NCBI GenBank assembly: GCA_045801465.1
Contig: JBJMSU010000078.1
Span: forward strand, 1 to 50,221
DNA length: 50,221 nucleotides
Direction of reading: 5' to 3'
From: DATFWC01 sp045801465
GTDB lineage: Bacteria; Pseudomonadota; Alphaproteobacteria; Rhizobiales; Xanthobacteraceae
In this document: in pieces, positions 24,429-33,145 of the stretch
Layout of the letters: the number at the start of each line of letters is the position of its first letter
Position numbering within the stretch: the first letter of the stretch is position 1
Position numbers and translations under genes: made by a program
Notes under the pieces: model-generated
What the model saw: only the letters and a program-made list of their open reading frames with translations
What the model was told of the DNA's origin: nothing
Databases searched by the model: none

Positions 24429-24610
24429 CACCTCTCCCCGCGTGCGGGGAGAGGTCGGATTCCGAGCGCAGCGCAGCGGAGCGAAGGAATCCGGGTGAGG
24501 GGGCATCTTCGCGAGTCTGAGCCTGTGGAAACGCCCCCTCACCCGACTTGCTTTCGCTTCGCTAACGCTCCGCTCGCAAGTCGACCTCTCCCCGCACGCG
24601 GGGAGAGGTG
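24429..24610. repeat. Composite palindromic repeat, family C (CCTCTCCCCGCGTGCGGGGAGAGG)
   Basis: Two hairpin ends, CACCTCTCCCCG-CGTG-CGGGGAGAGG (24429-24455) and CCTCTCCCCG-CACG-CGGGGAGAGGTG (24585-24610), flank a middle with complementary blocks. GGTGAGGGGGC faces GCCCCCTCACC, and GCAGCGGAGCGAAGG faces CTTTCGCTTCGCTAACGCTCCGC. It sits between the thioesterase and ligase genes of one operon. It could set relative expression by processing or stabilising the transcript. A diverged pair of the same arms is at 30778-31094. Confidence 0.7.
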
Positions 24611-24646
24611 CAGTATGTGGCACGCTCTGCGCGTCGAAAACATCTT

Positions 24647-25066
24647 TCAGCTCTTGGGGGGTGCGGTGTAGTAAGTGCCGCGCCCGCTCGCCAGGAGCTT
24701 GCCCTGCTGGTCGAACACCTGCGCCTCGCAAGTCGCGAATTGGCTGCCGAATTTGACGATCCTTCCGCGCGCCGTCAGGTCGCCCGGCAGCGCCGCGTTG
24801 TGGTAATCGACGCGCAAATCGATCGTCGGGACGCCGCGGCCCACGCGCCTGATCAAGGCCCAGTCCGCCGCCAGATCGATGAGCGCTGCGATCACGCCGC
24901 CGTGGGTGTAACGCCGCTCCGGGTTGACCACCCACTCCTCGCGCCAGGTGGCGGTGAGCTCGATGCCGTCGTCGTGCACGGCCATGACCTTGAGGCCGAG
25001 CCATTGGTGATAGGGGCCCCGCGTAACCACCTCCTGCACGCGTTCGACCGTCCATTCGTCGCTCAT
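24647..25066 (-). CDS. PaaI-type hotdog-fold thioesterase
   Basis: A 139-residue hotdog-fold protein that likely hydrolyses acyl-CoA or aryl-CoA thioesters. The active-site helix reads HGGVIAALIDLAADWAL, preceded by WREEWVVNPERRYT; the strands VPTIDLRVDYHNAALPGDL and FATCEAQVFDQQGKLLASGRG complete the fold. GGAGGG is 5-6 bp before the ATG. It begins 11 bp after the MDR gene and precedes the acyl-CoA ligase, so it may recycle CoA in the same pathway. Family assignment is firm; the substrate is not known. Confidence 0.9.
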   Translation of the reverse strand: MSDEWTVERVQEVVTRGPYHQWLGLKVMAVHDDGIELTATWREEWVVNPERRYTHGGVIAALIDLAADWALIRRVGRGVPTIDLRVDYHNAALPGDLTARGRIVKFGSQFATCEAQVFDQQGKLLASGRGTYYTAPPKS

Positions 25067-25077
25067 CGAGCCCTCCG

Positions 25078-26082
25078 TCACGGCATCACGACGACCTTGC
25101 CGATCACCTCGCGGTCCTGGATCAGTCGCAGGCCTGCGGCGGCCTGCTCGAGCCGCAGCACCTTGTCGATGACCGGCTTCATCTTGCCGTCCTGGATCAG
25201 CTGCAGCAGGGCCTGCAAATTGTCGTCGTAGAAGCTGTTCGACCCGATGATCTTGAGCTCGAAGCTCCACACGTAGCGCAGGTCCTCCTTCGGGTCGTGG
25301 CCGGCGGTGGCCCCGCACACCAGGAGCTTGCCGCCGCGCTTGAGGCACCGCAGCGATGGCACCCATGTGTCGCCGCCGGTGAAGTTGATCACCACGTCGA
25401 CTCCGCCTTCGTAGGAGCGGCGCTGCGGCTTGCCGTAGCGTTCGATCGCCCATTTCGAGAAATCCAAAGCGCCCGTGTCGATGACTTCGTCGGCGCCGAG
25501 CTGCTTGAGCAGCTCCATCTTCTTGGCGCTGCTGGTACCGGCGATGACCTCGGCGCCGATGAGCTTCGCCAGGATCACGCAGCCGGTGCCGACCCCGCCG
25601 CTCGCGCCGAGCACCAGCACGCGGTCGCCGGCCTGCACGGTCCGATGCGTGATCAGCATCCGGTGCGCGGTGCCGTAGGCGACCGGCAGCGAAGCCGCGT
25701 CTTCGAAGCTCACGCCCGCCGGCATGGCCACGAGCTGGTCGGCGGCGACGAGGCAGAATTCAGCCATCCCGCCGTCGAGCATCTCGCCCATGAGCCCCTT
25801 CTTCTTGTTGACCGGATTGACGAGAACGCGGTCGCCCACGCTCCAGCCGGCGACGCCGGATCCGACCTCGGCGATCTCACCTGCCATGTCGAGGCCGATG
25901 ATCACCGGGAGCGGCACCTTGATGCCGGGCATGCCGCGCACGGTGAACACGTCGTGGTAATTGAACGAGGAGGCGCGCACGCGAATGACGACATGACCAT
26001 CCATTGCGCGGGGGGCCGGGTAGTCGGTAACGACCTCCAAATCGTCGAGCCCGCCGTGCCGGCGTAGAACCAAGGCTCTCAT
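25078..26082 (-). CDS. Zinc-type alcohol dehydrogenase / quinone-oxidoreductase-like MDR protein
   Basis: A 334-residue medium-chain dehydrogenase/reductase. It opens MRALVLRRHGGLDDLEVV. It has the catalytic-domain motif VIIGLDMAGEIAEVG with no obvious GHE zinc site, and a coenzyme motif VLVLGASGGVGTGCVILAKL near 165. INFTGGDTWVPSLRCLKRGG and the C-terminal AAAGLRLIQDREVIGKVVV complete the fold. The absence of the structural-zinc Cys cluster and of a GHE motif points to the quinone-oxidoreductase or enoyl-reductase branch. It is the first gene of the minus series leading to the thioesterase and ligase. It diverges from the UbiD-type gene over 121 bp. The reaction is probably NADPH-dependent reduction of an unsaturated ketone or acyl group. 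Confidence 0.86.
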   Translation of the reverse strand: MRALVLRRHGGLDDLEVVTDYPAPRAMDGHVVIRVRASSFNYHDVFTVRGMPGIKVPLPVIIGLDMAGEIAEVGSGVAGWSVGDRVLVNPVNKKKGLMGEMLDGGMAEFCLVAADQLVAMPAGVSFEDAASLPVAYGTAHRMLITHRTVQAGDRVLVLGASGGVGTGCVILAKLIGAEVIAGTSSAKKMELLKQLGADEVIDTGALDFSKWAIERYGKPQRRSYEGGVDVVINFTGGDTWVPSLRCLKRGGKLLVCGATAGHDPKEDLRYVWSFELKIIGSNSFYDDNLQALLQLIQDGKMKPVIDKVLRLEQAAAGLRLIQDREVIGKVVVMP

Positions 26083-26203
26083 GGTTTGGTGCTTGCCCCC
26101 GTGATTGCCGTTAAGCTTTGCTCTAAGTAGCTTACGCCACGACTGCCAACAATGCCGCGCCGCCTCCTTGCTTGTCGGATCGAGGCGCTTGCAGGAGAGC
26201 ACG

Positions 26204-27796
26204 ATGCAGGAGAACTTCCGCCAGTTTCTCGACCGGCTGCGGCAGACCGGCGAGCTCATCGATCTCCACCAGGCGGTCGATATCCGCCACATCGCCACGC
26301 TGGTCGACCAGGCGAAGACGGCGCTCTATTTTCACAACGTGATCGGCTACGGCATGCCGGTCGTCTCCGGCATCATCCGCTCGCGCGAGCGCGCGATCAT
26401 GTCGCTCGGCTGCGACAGCTATGCCGAGATCGAGGCCAAGCTCAAGCAGGCGATCGATCGCCCCATTCCGCCCAAATACGTCAAGACGTCGCCGACCCGC
26501 GAAGTGATCATGGCCGGAGACGAAGTCGATCTCTACCGGCTGCCGATCCCGATGTCGTCGATCTATGACGGCGGTCCGATGATCACGGCCGGCGTGGTGA
26601 TCGCCCGCGATCCCGAGCTCGGCATGAACAGCGGCATCTACCGGTTCATCGTCAAGGAGAAGAATCTCACCGGCATCGACATCGTCACCCCGAACAATAT
26701 GCGGCTGTTCGCGCAGCGTGCCTACGAGGCGGGCCGCCCGTGCCCGATCTCGATCAGCATCGGTACGCATCCGATCGAGATCACCGGGTCCGGATATCGC
26801 GCGCCGCTCGGCGTCGACGAGATGGCGATCGCCGGCGGATTGCGTGGCGTCCCGGTCGAGCTCGCTCCCTGCCACACGATCGACCTGCCTTACATCGCCG
26901 ACGCCGAGATCGTGCTCGAGGCGGAGATCCTGCCGACGGGCTGGACCTGGCCGGAAGGACGCTTCGGCGAATTCACGCGGCTGATGGGCGGCCTGCACTG
27001 GAACCCGTTGGTGCGCATCAAGGCGATCTCCATGCGCAAGGATGCGATCTATTACGCCCTGCACATGCCGTGGGAGAACACCTGGCTCGCCGCGCCGACG
27101 CGCTACACGGCGATCCGCCAGGCGCTCAAGACCGCCGGCATCAGCGTCAAGGACATCAACGTCACGCTCGGCGGCTGCGCCTTCTGGCATGCCGTGATCT
27201 CGATCAAGAAGCAGCCCGGGGAGGGCAAGAATGCGCTTCTGGCGGCGCTGTCCGTCATGGATCTCAAGCACGTCGTCGTCGTCGATGACGACATCGACGT
27301 GTTTGATCCGGCCGACGTCGAATGGGCCATCGCCACGCGCGTGCAAGGCGATCGCGACATCATGATCGTGACCAATGCGCGCGCGAAGCCGCTCGACCCC
27401 AGCCTGCCGGAAACCCCGGTTGGCGTCGTGCCGACCACGGCCAAAGTCGGCATCGACGCGACCATCCCCGAGGGCATTCCCCGCGAACGCTACGAGCGCA
27501 TCACTTATGCTTACGCTGACTCTGCCAAGATCGAGGACTACGCGGCCGGAAAAGCAGACGCCGCCGGCGAAAGCGGCGACGCGCGCGCGATCGAGGCGCT
27601 GGCGAACGACATTCTCGCCGCCATCGGCGAGCGGCCGCTGTACTACACGGACATCGCCCAGCGATTTTCCGGCTACAATTTCCAGAGCATCGCGCGCGCC
27701 CTGGGTCACCTGCACGCCACGGAAAAGCTATGGCAGGACGCGCGCGGCCGCATGTGCGTTCGCGGATCGGCCTTCGCCGCCCGCCCGCCCGTGTAA
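26204..27796 (+). CDS. UbiD-family decarboxylase
   Basis: A 530-residue member of the prenylated-FMN-dependent UbiD (de)carboxylases. The start has GGAGAG and an ATG beginning MQENFRQFLDRLRQTGEL. Cofactor and catalytic features include MITAGVVIARDPELGMNSGIYR (Arg after Tyr in the substrate pocket) near 126-147, and WPEGRFGEFTRLMGG near 250, whose Glu belongs to the Glu-Arg-Glu network of the family. The C-terminal trimerisation region has MDLKHVVVVDDDIDVFDPADVEWA. No ubiX gene, which supplies the cofactor, is in view. In context with an acyl-CoA ligase, thioesterase and TctC proteins it probably acts on an aromatic acid rather than in ubiquinone synthesis. Confidence 0.92.
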   Translation: MQENFRQFLDRLRQTGELIDLHQAVDIRHIATLVDQAKTALYFHNVIGYGMPVVSGIIRSRERAIMSLGCDSYAEIEAKLKQAIDRPIPPKYVKTSPTREVIMAGDEVDLYRLPIPMSSIYDGGPMITAGVVIARDPELGMNSGIYRFIVKEKNLTGIDIVTPNNMRLFAQRAYEAGRPCPISISIGTHPIEITGSGYRAPLGVDEMAIAGGLRGVPVELAPCHTIDLPYIADAEIVLEAEILPTGWTWPEGRFGEFTRLMGGLHWNPLVRIKAISMRKDAIYYALHMPWENTWLAAPTRYTAIRQALKTAGISVKDINVTLGGCAFWHAVISIKKQPGEGKNALLAALSVMDLKHVVVVDDDIDVFDPADVEWAIATRVQGDRDIMIVTNARAKPLDPSLPETPVGVVPTTAKVGIDATIPEGIPRERYERITYAYADSAKIEDYAAGKADAAGESGDARAIEALANDILAAIGERPLYYTDIAQRFSGYNFQSIARALGHLHATEKLWQDARGRMCVRGSAFAARPPV

Positions 27797-27865
27797 CCCT
27801 TGCGCGTCGGGGCGGAACCCGGCAAGGTCGCCCGACAAGCTTTAAGAAAATGAAGGGAGCAGACG

Positions 27866-28849
27866 ATGAAGCGCCTCGGCATGATCGTGCTGGCGGTCTT
27901 GTGCGTGGCGATGGGCGTCGCGCAGGCGCAGGACAAATTTCCGACGAAGCCGGTCAAGGTGATGGTACCGTTTGGCCCGGGCAGCGCCACCGACATCGTC
28001 ATCCGCATCGTCGGTGAACACATCCGCCCCATCCTCGGCCAGCCGTTCGTGATCGAGAATAAGCCCGGTGCTTTCGGCATCATCGCGGTGGAGGAAATGG
28101 CGCGCTCGCGTCCCGACGGCTACACGCTGCAGGTCGGCAATCCCGGCACCAACGTGCTCACGCCCATCATCTACAAGAAGAAAATGACCATCGACTACGA
28201 CAAGGACGTCGTCATGGTGACGCGGCTCGGCGAGGTCCCGCTCGTGCTCGCCGTCACGACGAAGGATTTTGCGCCGAAGACGTACGCCGAGTTCATCGCC
28301 TATGCCAAGGCCAATCCCGGCAAGGTGCGCTACGCCAGCGTCGGCATCGGCAGCAACAACCATTACGACACCGAGGCCTTGGCCAAATGGGCCGGCATCG
28401 ACCTCGTCCATATCCCGAACAAAGGCGGCGGCGCGGCGATCACCAACGACCTGGTCAGCGGCGATGCACAGGTGGCGCTGGTCAATGCCGCCAGCTCGGC
28501 CGGCGTTATCAGGGGCGGGCAGTTGCGCGCGCTAGCGGTGATGGCGGACGCGCGCGTGCCCGACTATCCGGATCTGCCGACGCTGAAAGAGCTCGGCTAT
28601 ACCACCGGAAAGGGGCTGTGGTCGGCCTTGTACGCGCCGGCCGCGACCCCGCGCGACGTGCTCGACATGCTGCACAAGGCCGTCGTGCAGGCGCTCAACT
28701 CCGAGCCGGTGCAGGCCGCCTTCAAGAAGCAGATGATCAAGACCGTTCCCAATGCTTCGATCGACGACGCACGCGCGTGGAACACGGCCGAATTCGCCTA
28801 TTGGAAGAAGGTCACCGACGAGGTGAAGGTCGAATTGCCCGACAACTGA
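27866..28849 (+). CDS. TctC/Bug-family periplasmic substrate-binding protein
   Basis: A 327-residue binding protein with a signal peptide (MKRLGMIVLAVLCVAMGVAQ, cut after AQAQ). It shows VKVMVPFGPGSATDIVIRIV, ENKPGAFGIIAVEEMARSRPDGYTL, IDYDKDVVMVTRLGE and LPTLKELGYTTGKG. GGGAG lies before the ATG. It starts 69 bp after the UbiD-type gene and precedes a CocE/NonD hydrolase; TctB and TctA follow further down, so this is the TctC most likely to work with that membrane pair. It is most similar within the window to the 19509-20489 protein. Confidence 0.92.
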   Translation: MKRLGMIVLAVLCVAMGVAQAQDKFPTKPVKVMVPFGPGSATDIVIRIVGEHIRPILGQPFVIENKPGAFGIIAVEEMARSRPDGYTLQVGNPGTNVLTPIIYKKKMTIDYDKDVVMVTRLGEVPLVLAVTTKDFAPKTYAEFIAYAKANPGKVRYASVGIGSNNHYDTEALAKWAGIDLVHIPNKGGGAAITNDLVSGDAQVALVNAASSAGVIRGGQLRALAVMADARVPDYPDLPTLKELGYTTGKGLWSALYAPAATPRDVLDMLHKAVVQALNSEPVQAAFKKQMIKTVPNASIDDARAWNTAEFAYWKKVTDEVKVELPDN

Positions 28850-28883
28850 GCGTGCTGTTCAGGTGAAAGCGGCGAATCGTGCA

Positions 28884-29065
28884 ACCCCCCTCCCTGTCCC
28901 TCCCCCACAAGGGGGGAGGGAACGCTGTGGAGAGGACCATCGCTTCCCAACATTCACGCGTGCCGCAGCGCAGCTCTTCATAGCCGCGATGAGACAAGAA
29001 CAGAATCGAAGGCGCTATCCTCCGGTTCCCTCCCCCCTTGTGGGGGAGGGACAGGGAGGGGGGTT
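28884..29065. repeat. Inverted-repeat element, family E (CCCTCCCTGTCCCTCCCCC)
   Basis: The left end (28884-28921) reads CCCCCCTCCCTGTCCCTCCC and on to CACAAGGGGGGAGGG. The right end (29026-29065) is its near-perfect reverse complement, ending GGGACAGGGAGGGGGGTT. Each end also folds on itself (CCTCCCCC-ACAA-GGGGGGAGG). The roughly 100-bp middle shows no gene. The right end places GGGAGGGGGG 9 bp before the ATG at 29072, so the repeat appears to supply the ribosome-binding site of the hydrolase gene. Confidence 0.7.
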
Positions 29066-29071
29066 CAAATC

Positions 29072-30757
29072 ATGAATGTCGCTGTCGTTGACGCGCGATC
29101 GAACCAAACCATCCTGATCGAGAAAGACGTCGACATTCCGATGCGCGACGGCGCGCGCCTGAAAGCGGACGTATTCCGCCCGGACGCAAAGGGGCGCTTT
29201 CCCGCCATCATGAATCTCGGCCCGTACCAGAAGGACAAGCTGTGGGTCCCGCCGGATACCCTGGCCGAGAAGCCCAATCCGCTGATGAACTGGGAGACGG
29301 TCAATCCCGAATGGTGGGTGCCGCAAGGCTACGCGGCGGTGCGCGTGGATATGCGCGGCAGCGGAAAATCGCCCGGCCAGTGCGAGCCTTGGTCGTTGGC
29401 GGAGGCGATCGATTTCTATGACGCGATCGAATGGGCGGCGGCGCAGCCCTGGTGCAACGGCAAGGTCGGGCTGTCCGGCATCTCCTATTTCGCCATCAAT
29501 CAGTGGTTCGCGGCCAATCTGCAGCCGCCCTCGTTGAAGGCGATCATTCCGTGGGAAGGCTTCGCCGACCTCTACCGCGACGCGCTGTTCCACGGCGGCA
29601 TCCTCAGCCTGTTCATGCCCAACTGGTTCGTCGCGCATCTGATGCATCACCTGGTCGGCCGCGCCTCGCGCAACATTCCGGATGCCTGGCAGACCAACAC
29701 GCTCTATCACTGGCTGCACAACAGCCTCGACAGCGGTGCCTTCCGCGCCTCGCAGGCGCAATGGGACAAGATCACCATGCCGATGTTCACGGTCGGCAAT
29801 TGGTCCGGCATGGGCCTGCACCTGCGCGGCAATATCGAGGCCTTCATGCGCGCCGCGACGAAGCACAAGAAGCTTCGCATCCATGCCGGCACCCACGTGC
29901 ATCCGTTCTATACCGAGGACGGACGGCGCGATCAGCTGCGCTTCTTCGATTACTGGCTCAAGGACATCGATAACGGCGTCATGGACGAGCCGCCGGTGAA
30001 GCTCGCTATCCGCAAGGGGCGCGACGAGATCGCATGGCGCCATGAGCACGAGTGGCCGCTCGCGCGTACCCAATGGACCAGGTTCTATTTCGACCTGTCG
30101 AACGCCGCGCCCGGCGAGGGGCAAAGAATCGGGGCGCTGGTGGCGAACAATCCGGACACGGCCAGCTCATGCACCTATCCGGCGACCAGCCTCGGCTCGA
30201 TGGGCTCGACGTCGGCGGCATCGTCCCAGGTGATGGGCGGCGGCATCAAGCCCGGCATGGGCGTTTCGCTGATGACCGCGCCGCTTGAACGCGACACCGA
30301 GGTCACCGGTCCGCTCGCCGCGGTCTTGTGGGTCTCGAGCTCGACCGAGGACATGGATCTGTTTCTGACGCTCCGCAACTTCGATCCCGAGGGCAACGAG
30401 GTGCTGGAGACGGGTCAACAGGGCACGCCCGTGCCGGTGGCGAAGGGCTGGCTGCGGGTCTCGCACCGCGAGCTCGACCCGGATCTGTCGCTGCCGTCTC
30501 GGCCCTATCACAAGCACACGCGCCGGCTTTATCTCGAACCCGGCGAGATCGTCGAGGTGCATGTCGAGATCTGGCCGACCTCCATGGTGTTCCGCAAGGG
30601 TCACCGCATGCGCCTCGACGTTCAGCCGCGCGACGGGGTGGGGAGCCAGTCCTATATGCATTATCACGCCGACTACAACACCGGCACCAACACGGTCTAT
30701 GCTGGCGGCGACAGGCCGTCCTATCTGCTGTTGCCGATCATTCCAGCGGAAGGCTAG
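29072..30757 (+). CDS. CocE/NonD-family alpha/beta-hydrolase
   Basis: A 561-residue hydrolase of the X-Pro dipeptidyl-peptidase/cocaine-esterase type. The N-terminal alpha/beta-hydrolase domain has IPMRDGARLKADVFRPDA, YAAVRVDMRGSGKSPGQ, the nucleophile elbow GKVGLSGISYFAIN with Ser near residue 136, and HVHPFY as the probable catalytic-His region. The C-terminal jelly-roll domain (about 330-555) ends VFRKGHRMRLDVQPRDGVG. No signal peptide is evident, so it is probably cytoplasmic. Its Shine-Dalgarno derives from the flanking family E repeat. It lies between TctC and TctBA genes and may hydrolyse an ester or amide of the imported compound. Confidence 0.9.
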   Translation: MNVAVVDARSNQTILIEKDVDIPMRDGARLKADVFRPDAKGRFPAIMNLGPYQKDKLWVPPDTLAEKPNPLMNWETVNPEWWVPQGYAAVRVDMRGSGKSPGQCEPWSLAEAIDFYDAIEWAAAQPWCNGKVGLSGISYFAINQWFAANLQPPSLKAIIPWEGFADLYRDALFHGGILSLFMPNWFVAHLMHHLVGRASRNIPDAWQTNTLYHWLHNSLDSGAFRASQAQWDKITMPMFTVGNWSGMGLHLRGNIEAFMRAATKHKKLRIHAGTHVHPFYTEDGRRDQLRFFDYWLKDIDNGVMDEPPVKLAIRKGRDEIAWRHEHEWPLARTQWTRFYFDLSNAAPGEGQRIGALVANNPDTASSCTYPATSLGSMGSTSAASSQVMGGGIKPGMGVSLMTAPLERDTEVTGPLAAVLWVSSSTEDMDLFLTLRNFDPEGNEVLETGQQGTPVPVAKGWLRVSHRELDPDLSLPSRPYHKHTRRLYLEPGEIVEVHVEIWPTSMVFRKGHRMRLDVQPRDGVGSQSYMHYHADYNTGTNTVYAGGDRPSYLLLPIIPAEG

Positions 30758-30777
30758 TGTGTTATTCCGATCGGGCC

Positions 30778-31094
30778 GCTTGCTCCTCTCACCGCTTGCG
30801 GCAGGGCAATCGCATATGAATAGCTCTGCCTTTCGTGAGGACGAGGCGATGCCACTTGCTCCACCTGCCCTTAAAAAGGGGAGGTCGGCGCGCTCTTGCG
30901 CGCCGGGTGGGGATCGCCTGTCGCTCCGAGCGTTTGATCCCCACCCGCCTCGCCCAGCTCAAGGCCGGGCTCGGCGACCTCCCCTTTTCAAGGGGAGGTG
31001 GAGCAAGAGGCACACGAGTCGCCAAACTTTGGGGCAGAGGGTGGTACGACCGGCCAAGTGCGATCGCCCTGCCGCACGCGGGGAGAGGTAGAGC
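30778..31094. repeat. Nested composite repeat: family C arms around a family D element
   Basis: The outer arms are GCTTGCTCCTCTCACCGCTT and on to GGCAGGGCAATCGC (30778-30813), facing GCGATCGCCCTGCCGCACGC and on to GGGAGAGGTAGAGC (31060-31094). The inner arms are TTGCTCCACCTGCCCTTAAA and on to GGGGAGGTCG (30856-30887), facing CGACCTCCCCTTTTCAAGGG and on to GAGGTGGAGCAA (30975-31006). GTGGGGATCG and a matching GATCCCCACCCG lie inside. This looks like one palindromic element inserted in another, in the gap between the hydrolase and tctB. No gene is seen. Confidence 0.68.
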
Positions 31095-31126
31095 GTGTTG
31101 AACCGCATGCGCGTAGAGCGGTCTGG

Positions 31127-31630
31127 ATGAGCACCGAAGACCATCGCGGGACAGCGCCCCATGCGGCGTGGCACGTGCTGACGCACAAGCACGTCATGGC
31201 CGGTGCGCTGTTCGTCATCGTCGCCATTTTGGGCCTGTGGATCTCGCGCGACTATCCGATCGGCACGGCTTTGCGCATGGGGACCGGTTACGTGCCGCGG
31301 CTCCTGTTATGGATTCTGCTGGGATTGGGATTGCTCATTCTCGTTCAGGGCTTGCGCGAGTCGCGCGTTGTGCGCCGGATCGAGATCGAGGCCGGCTGGG
31401 GTTGGCGTGCGCTCATCTTCGTCACGGCGAGCCTTGTGATCTTCGGCCTTGCCATCGAACGCTTGGGGCTCGTGATCTCGATCTTCCTCCTCACCGGCGT
31501 CGGCGCGCTGGCGTCGCGCAGCCTGCGGCCGGTCGAGACCCTGATCGCCGCGCTCGTGCTGATCGTGCTCTCCTGGGCGATCTTCATCGTCGGGCTTGGG
31601 CTGACGATCCCGGTCTGGCCGGAGTGGTAG
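31127..31630 (+). CDS. tctB: Tripartite tricarboxylate transporter small membrane subunit (TctB)
   Basis: A 167-residue inner-membrane protein. About four hydrophobic segments can be seen: MAGALFVIVAILGLWIS, RLLLWILLGLGLLILVQGL, ALIFVTASLVIFGLAIE with LVISIFLLTGVGAL, and AALVLIVLSWAIFIVGLGL. GTGYVPRLL between the first two is typical of TctB. The ATG at 31127 has only a weak Shine-Dalgarno and lies 32 bp beyond the nested repeat. tctA follows after 3 bp. With a TctC partner it takes up carboxylates using the proton or sodium gradient. Confidence 0.9.
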   Translation: MSTEDHRGTAPHAAWHVLTHKHVMAGALFVIVAILGLWISRDYPIGTALRMGTGYVPRLLLWILLGLGLLILVQGLRESRVVRRIEIEAGWGWRALIFVTASLVIFGLAIERLGLVISIFLLTGVGALASRSLRPVETLIAALVLIVLSWAIFIVGLGLTIPVWPEW

Positions 31631-31633
31631 CGG

Positions 31634-33145
31634 ATGGAACTGCTGCAGAATCTCGCGATCGGGTTCGGCGTTGCCCTCACGCCGGTGAACCTCGGCTTTG
31701 CCTTCATCGGCGCCATGGTCGGCACGCTGATCGGCGTTCTGCCCGGCATCGGCCCGATCGCCACCATTGCCATGCTGCTGCCTTTGACCTTTCATCTCGA
31801 GCCGATCTCCGGCCTGATCATGCTCGCCGGCATCTTCTACGGCGCGCAGTATGGCGGCTCCACCACGGCCATCCTGGTGAACCTGCCGGGTGAGACGTCC
31901 TCGGTCGTCACCTGCATCGACGGGCACCAGATGGCGCGGCAGGGACGCGCCGGCGCGGCGTTGGCGGTCGCGGCGCTCGGCTCTTTCTTCGCCGGCTGCA
32001 TCAGCACCGCGCTGATCGCGGGCTTCGCGCCGCCGCTCGCCCGGGTCGGACAGTCCTTCGGCTCGCCCGAGTATTTCTCCCTCATGGTGCTCGGTCTCAT
32101 CGCCGCCGTCGTTCTCGCCCATGGCTCGGTGGTCAAGGCGGTCGCCATGATCATTCTCGGCCTGCTCATTGGCCTCGTCGGCACCGACGGCAACACCGGA
32201 GGCACCCGCTTTACGTTCGGCATCCGCGAGCTTACCGACGGGATTGATGTCGCCACGCTTGCCATCGGGCTGTTCGGCGTCGGCGAGATCATCACCAACC
32301 TGTCGCAATCGGAGCAAAGCCGCTCGGTGATCACGCAAAAGATTACCCGGCTGTGGCCGACCGGCGATGATTTCCGCCGCGCATGGCCGGCGGTGTTGCG
32401 CGGCACCGCGCTCGGATCGGTTCTCGGCGTGCTGCCCGGCGGCGGCGCCACCTTGAGCTCGTTCGCGGCCTATGCGCTGGAGAAGAAGTCGAGCAAGGAT
32501 CCCTCGCGCTTCGGGCGTGGTGCCGTGGAAGGCGTGGCCGGCCCGGAATCCGCCAACAATGCCGGCGCGCAGACCTCATTCATTCCCATGCTGACACTCG
32601 GCATTCCCGGCAATGCCGTGATGGCGCTCATGATCGGCGCCTTGATGATCCACGGCATCCAGCCGGGCCCGCAGATCATGGCGGAACGGCCGACCTTGTT
32701 CTGGGGCATGATCGCCTCGATGTGGATCGGCAACCTCATGCTGGTCATCATCAATCTGCCGCTGATCGGCATGTGGGTGCAGCTGTTGAAGGTGCCGTAC
32801 CGCTTCCTCTACCTGTCGATCCTGCTGTTCTGCGGCATCGGCGTCTACACGGTGAACAACAGCGCGGCAGCGGTGCTGCTGGCGGCATTCTTCGGCATCG
32901 CCGGCTACGTCTTCTACAAGCTCGAATGCGAGCCGGCGCCGCTCATCCTCGGCTTCGTGCTGGGCCCGTTGATGGAAGAGAACCTGCGTCGTGCCATGCG
33001 GATCTCCGGCGGCGACCCGATGATCTTCGTGCACCGGCCGATCAGCCTCGGCCTGCTGATCGCCGCGCTCCTGCTGCTCCTCATCGTCGCGCTGCCGGCG
33101 ATCCGCTCGAAGCGCGAGGAAGTCTTCCAGGAGCAGGAAACCTGA
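31634..33145 (+). CDS. tctA: Tripartite tricarboxylate transporter large permease (TctA)
   Basis: A 503-residue inner-membrane transporter with about 11-12 hydrophobic segments. Conserved blocks are GTLIGVLPGIGPIATIAMLLP near 30-50, FYGAQYGGSTTAILVNLPGE near 68-90 and GSVLGVLPGGGATLSSFAAYA near 262. Further on come ESANNAGAQTSFIPMLTLGIP near 305 and FVLGPLMEENLRRAM near 445. It sits 3 bp after tctB, the usual tctB-tctA arrangement. It is the only TctAB set in this window, although six TctC genes are present; binding proteins encoded elsewhere in the window may share it. Confidence 0.94.
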   Translation: MELLQNLAIGFGVALTPVNLGFAFIGAMVGTLIGVLPGIGPIATIAMLLPLTFHLEPISGLIMLAGIFYGAQYGGSTTAILVNLPGETSSVVTCIDGHQMARQGRAGAALAVAALGSFFAGCISTALIAGFAPPLARVGQSFGSPEYFSLMVLGLIAAVVLAHGSVVKAVAMIILGLLIGLVGTDGNTGGTRFTFGIRELTDGIDVATLAIGLFGVGEIITNLSQSEQSRSVITQKITRLWPTGDDFRRAWPAVLRGTALGSVLGVLPGGGATLSSFAAYALEKKSSKDPSRFGRGAVEGVAGPESANNAGAQTSFIPMLTLGIPGNAVMALMIGALMIHGIQPGPQIMAERPTLFWGMIASMWIGNLMLVIINLPLIGMWVQLLKVPYRFLYLSILLFCGIGVYTVNNSAAAVLLAAFFGIAGYVFYKLECEPAPLILGFVLGPLMEENLRRAMRISGGDPMIFVHRPISLGLLIAALLLLLIVALPAIRSKREEVFQEQET

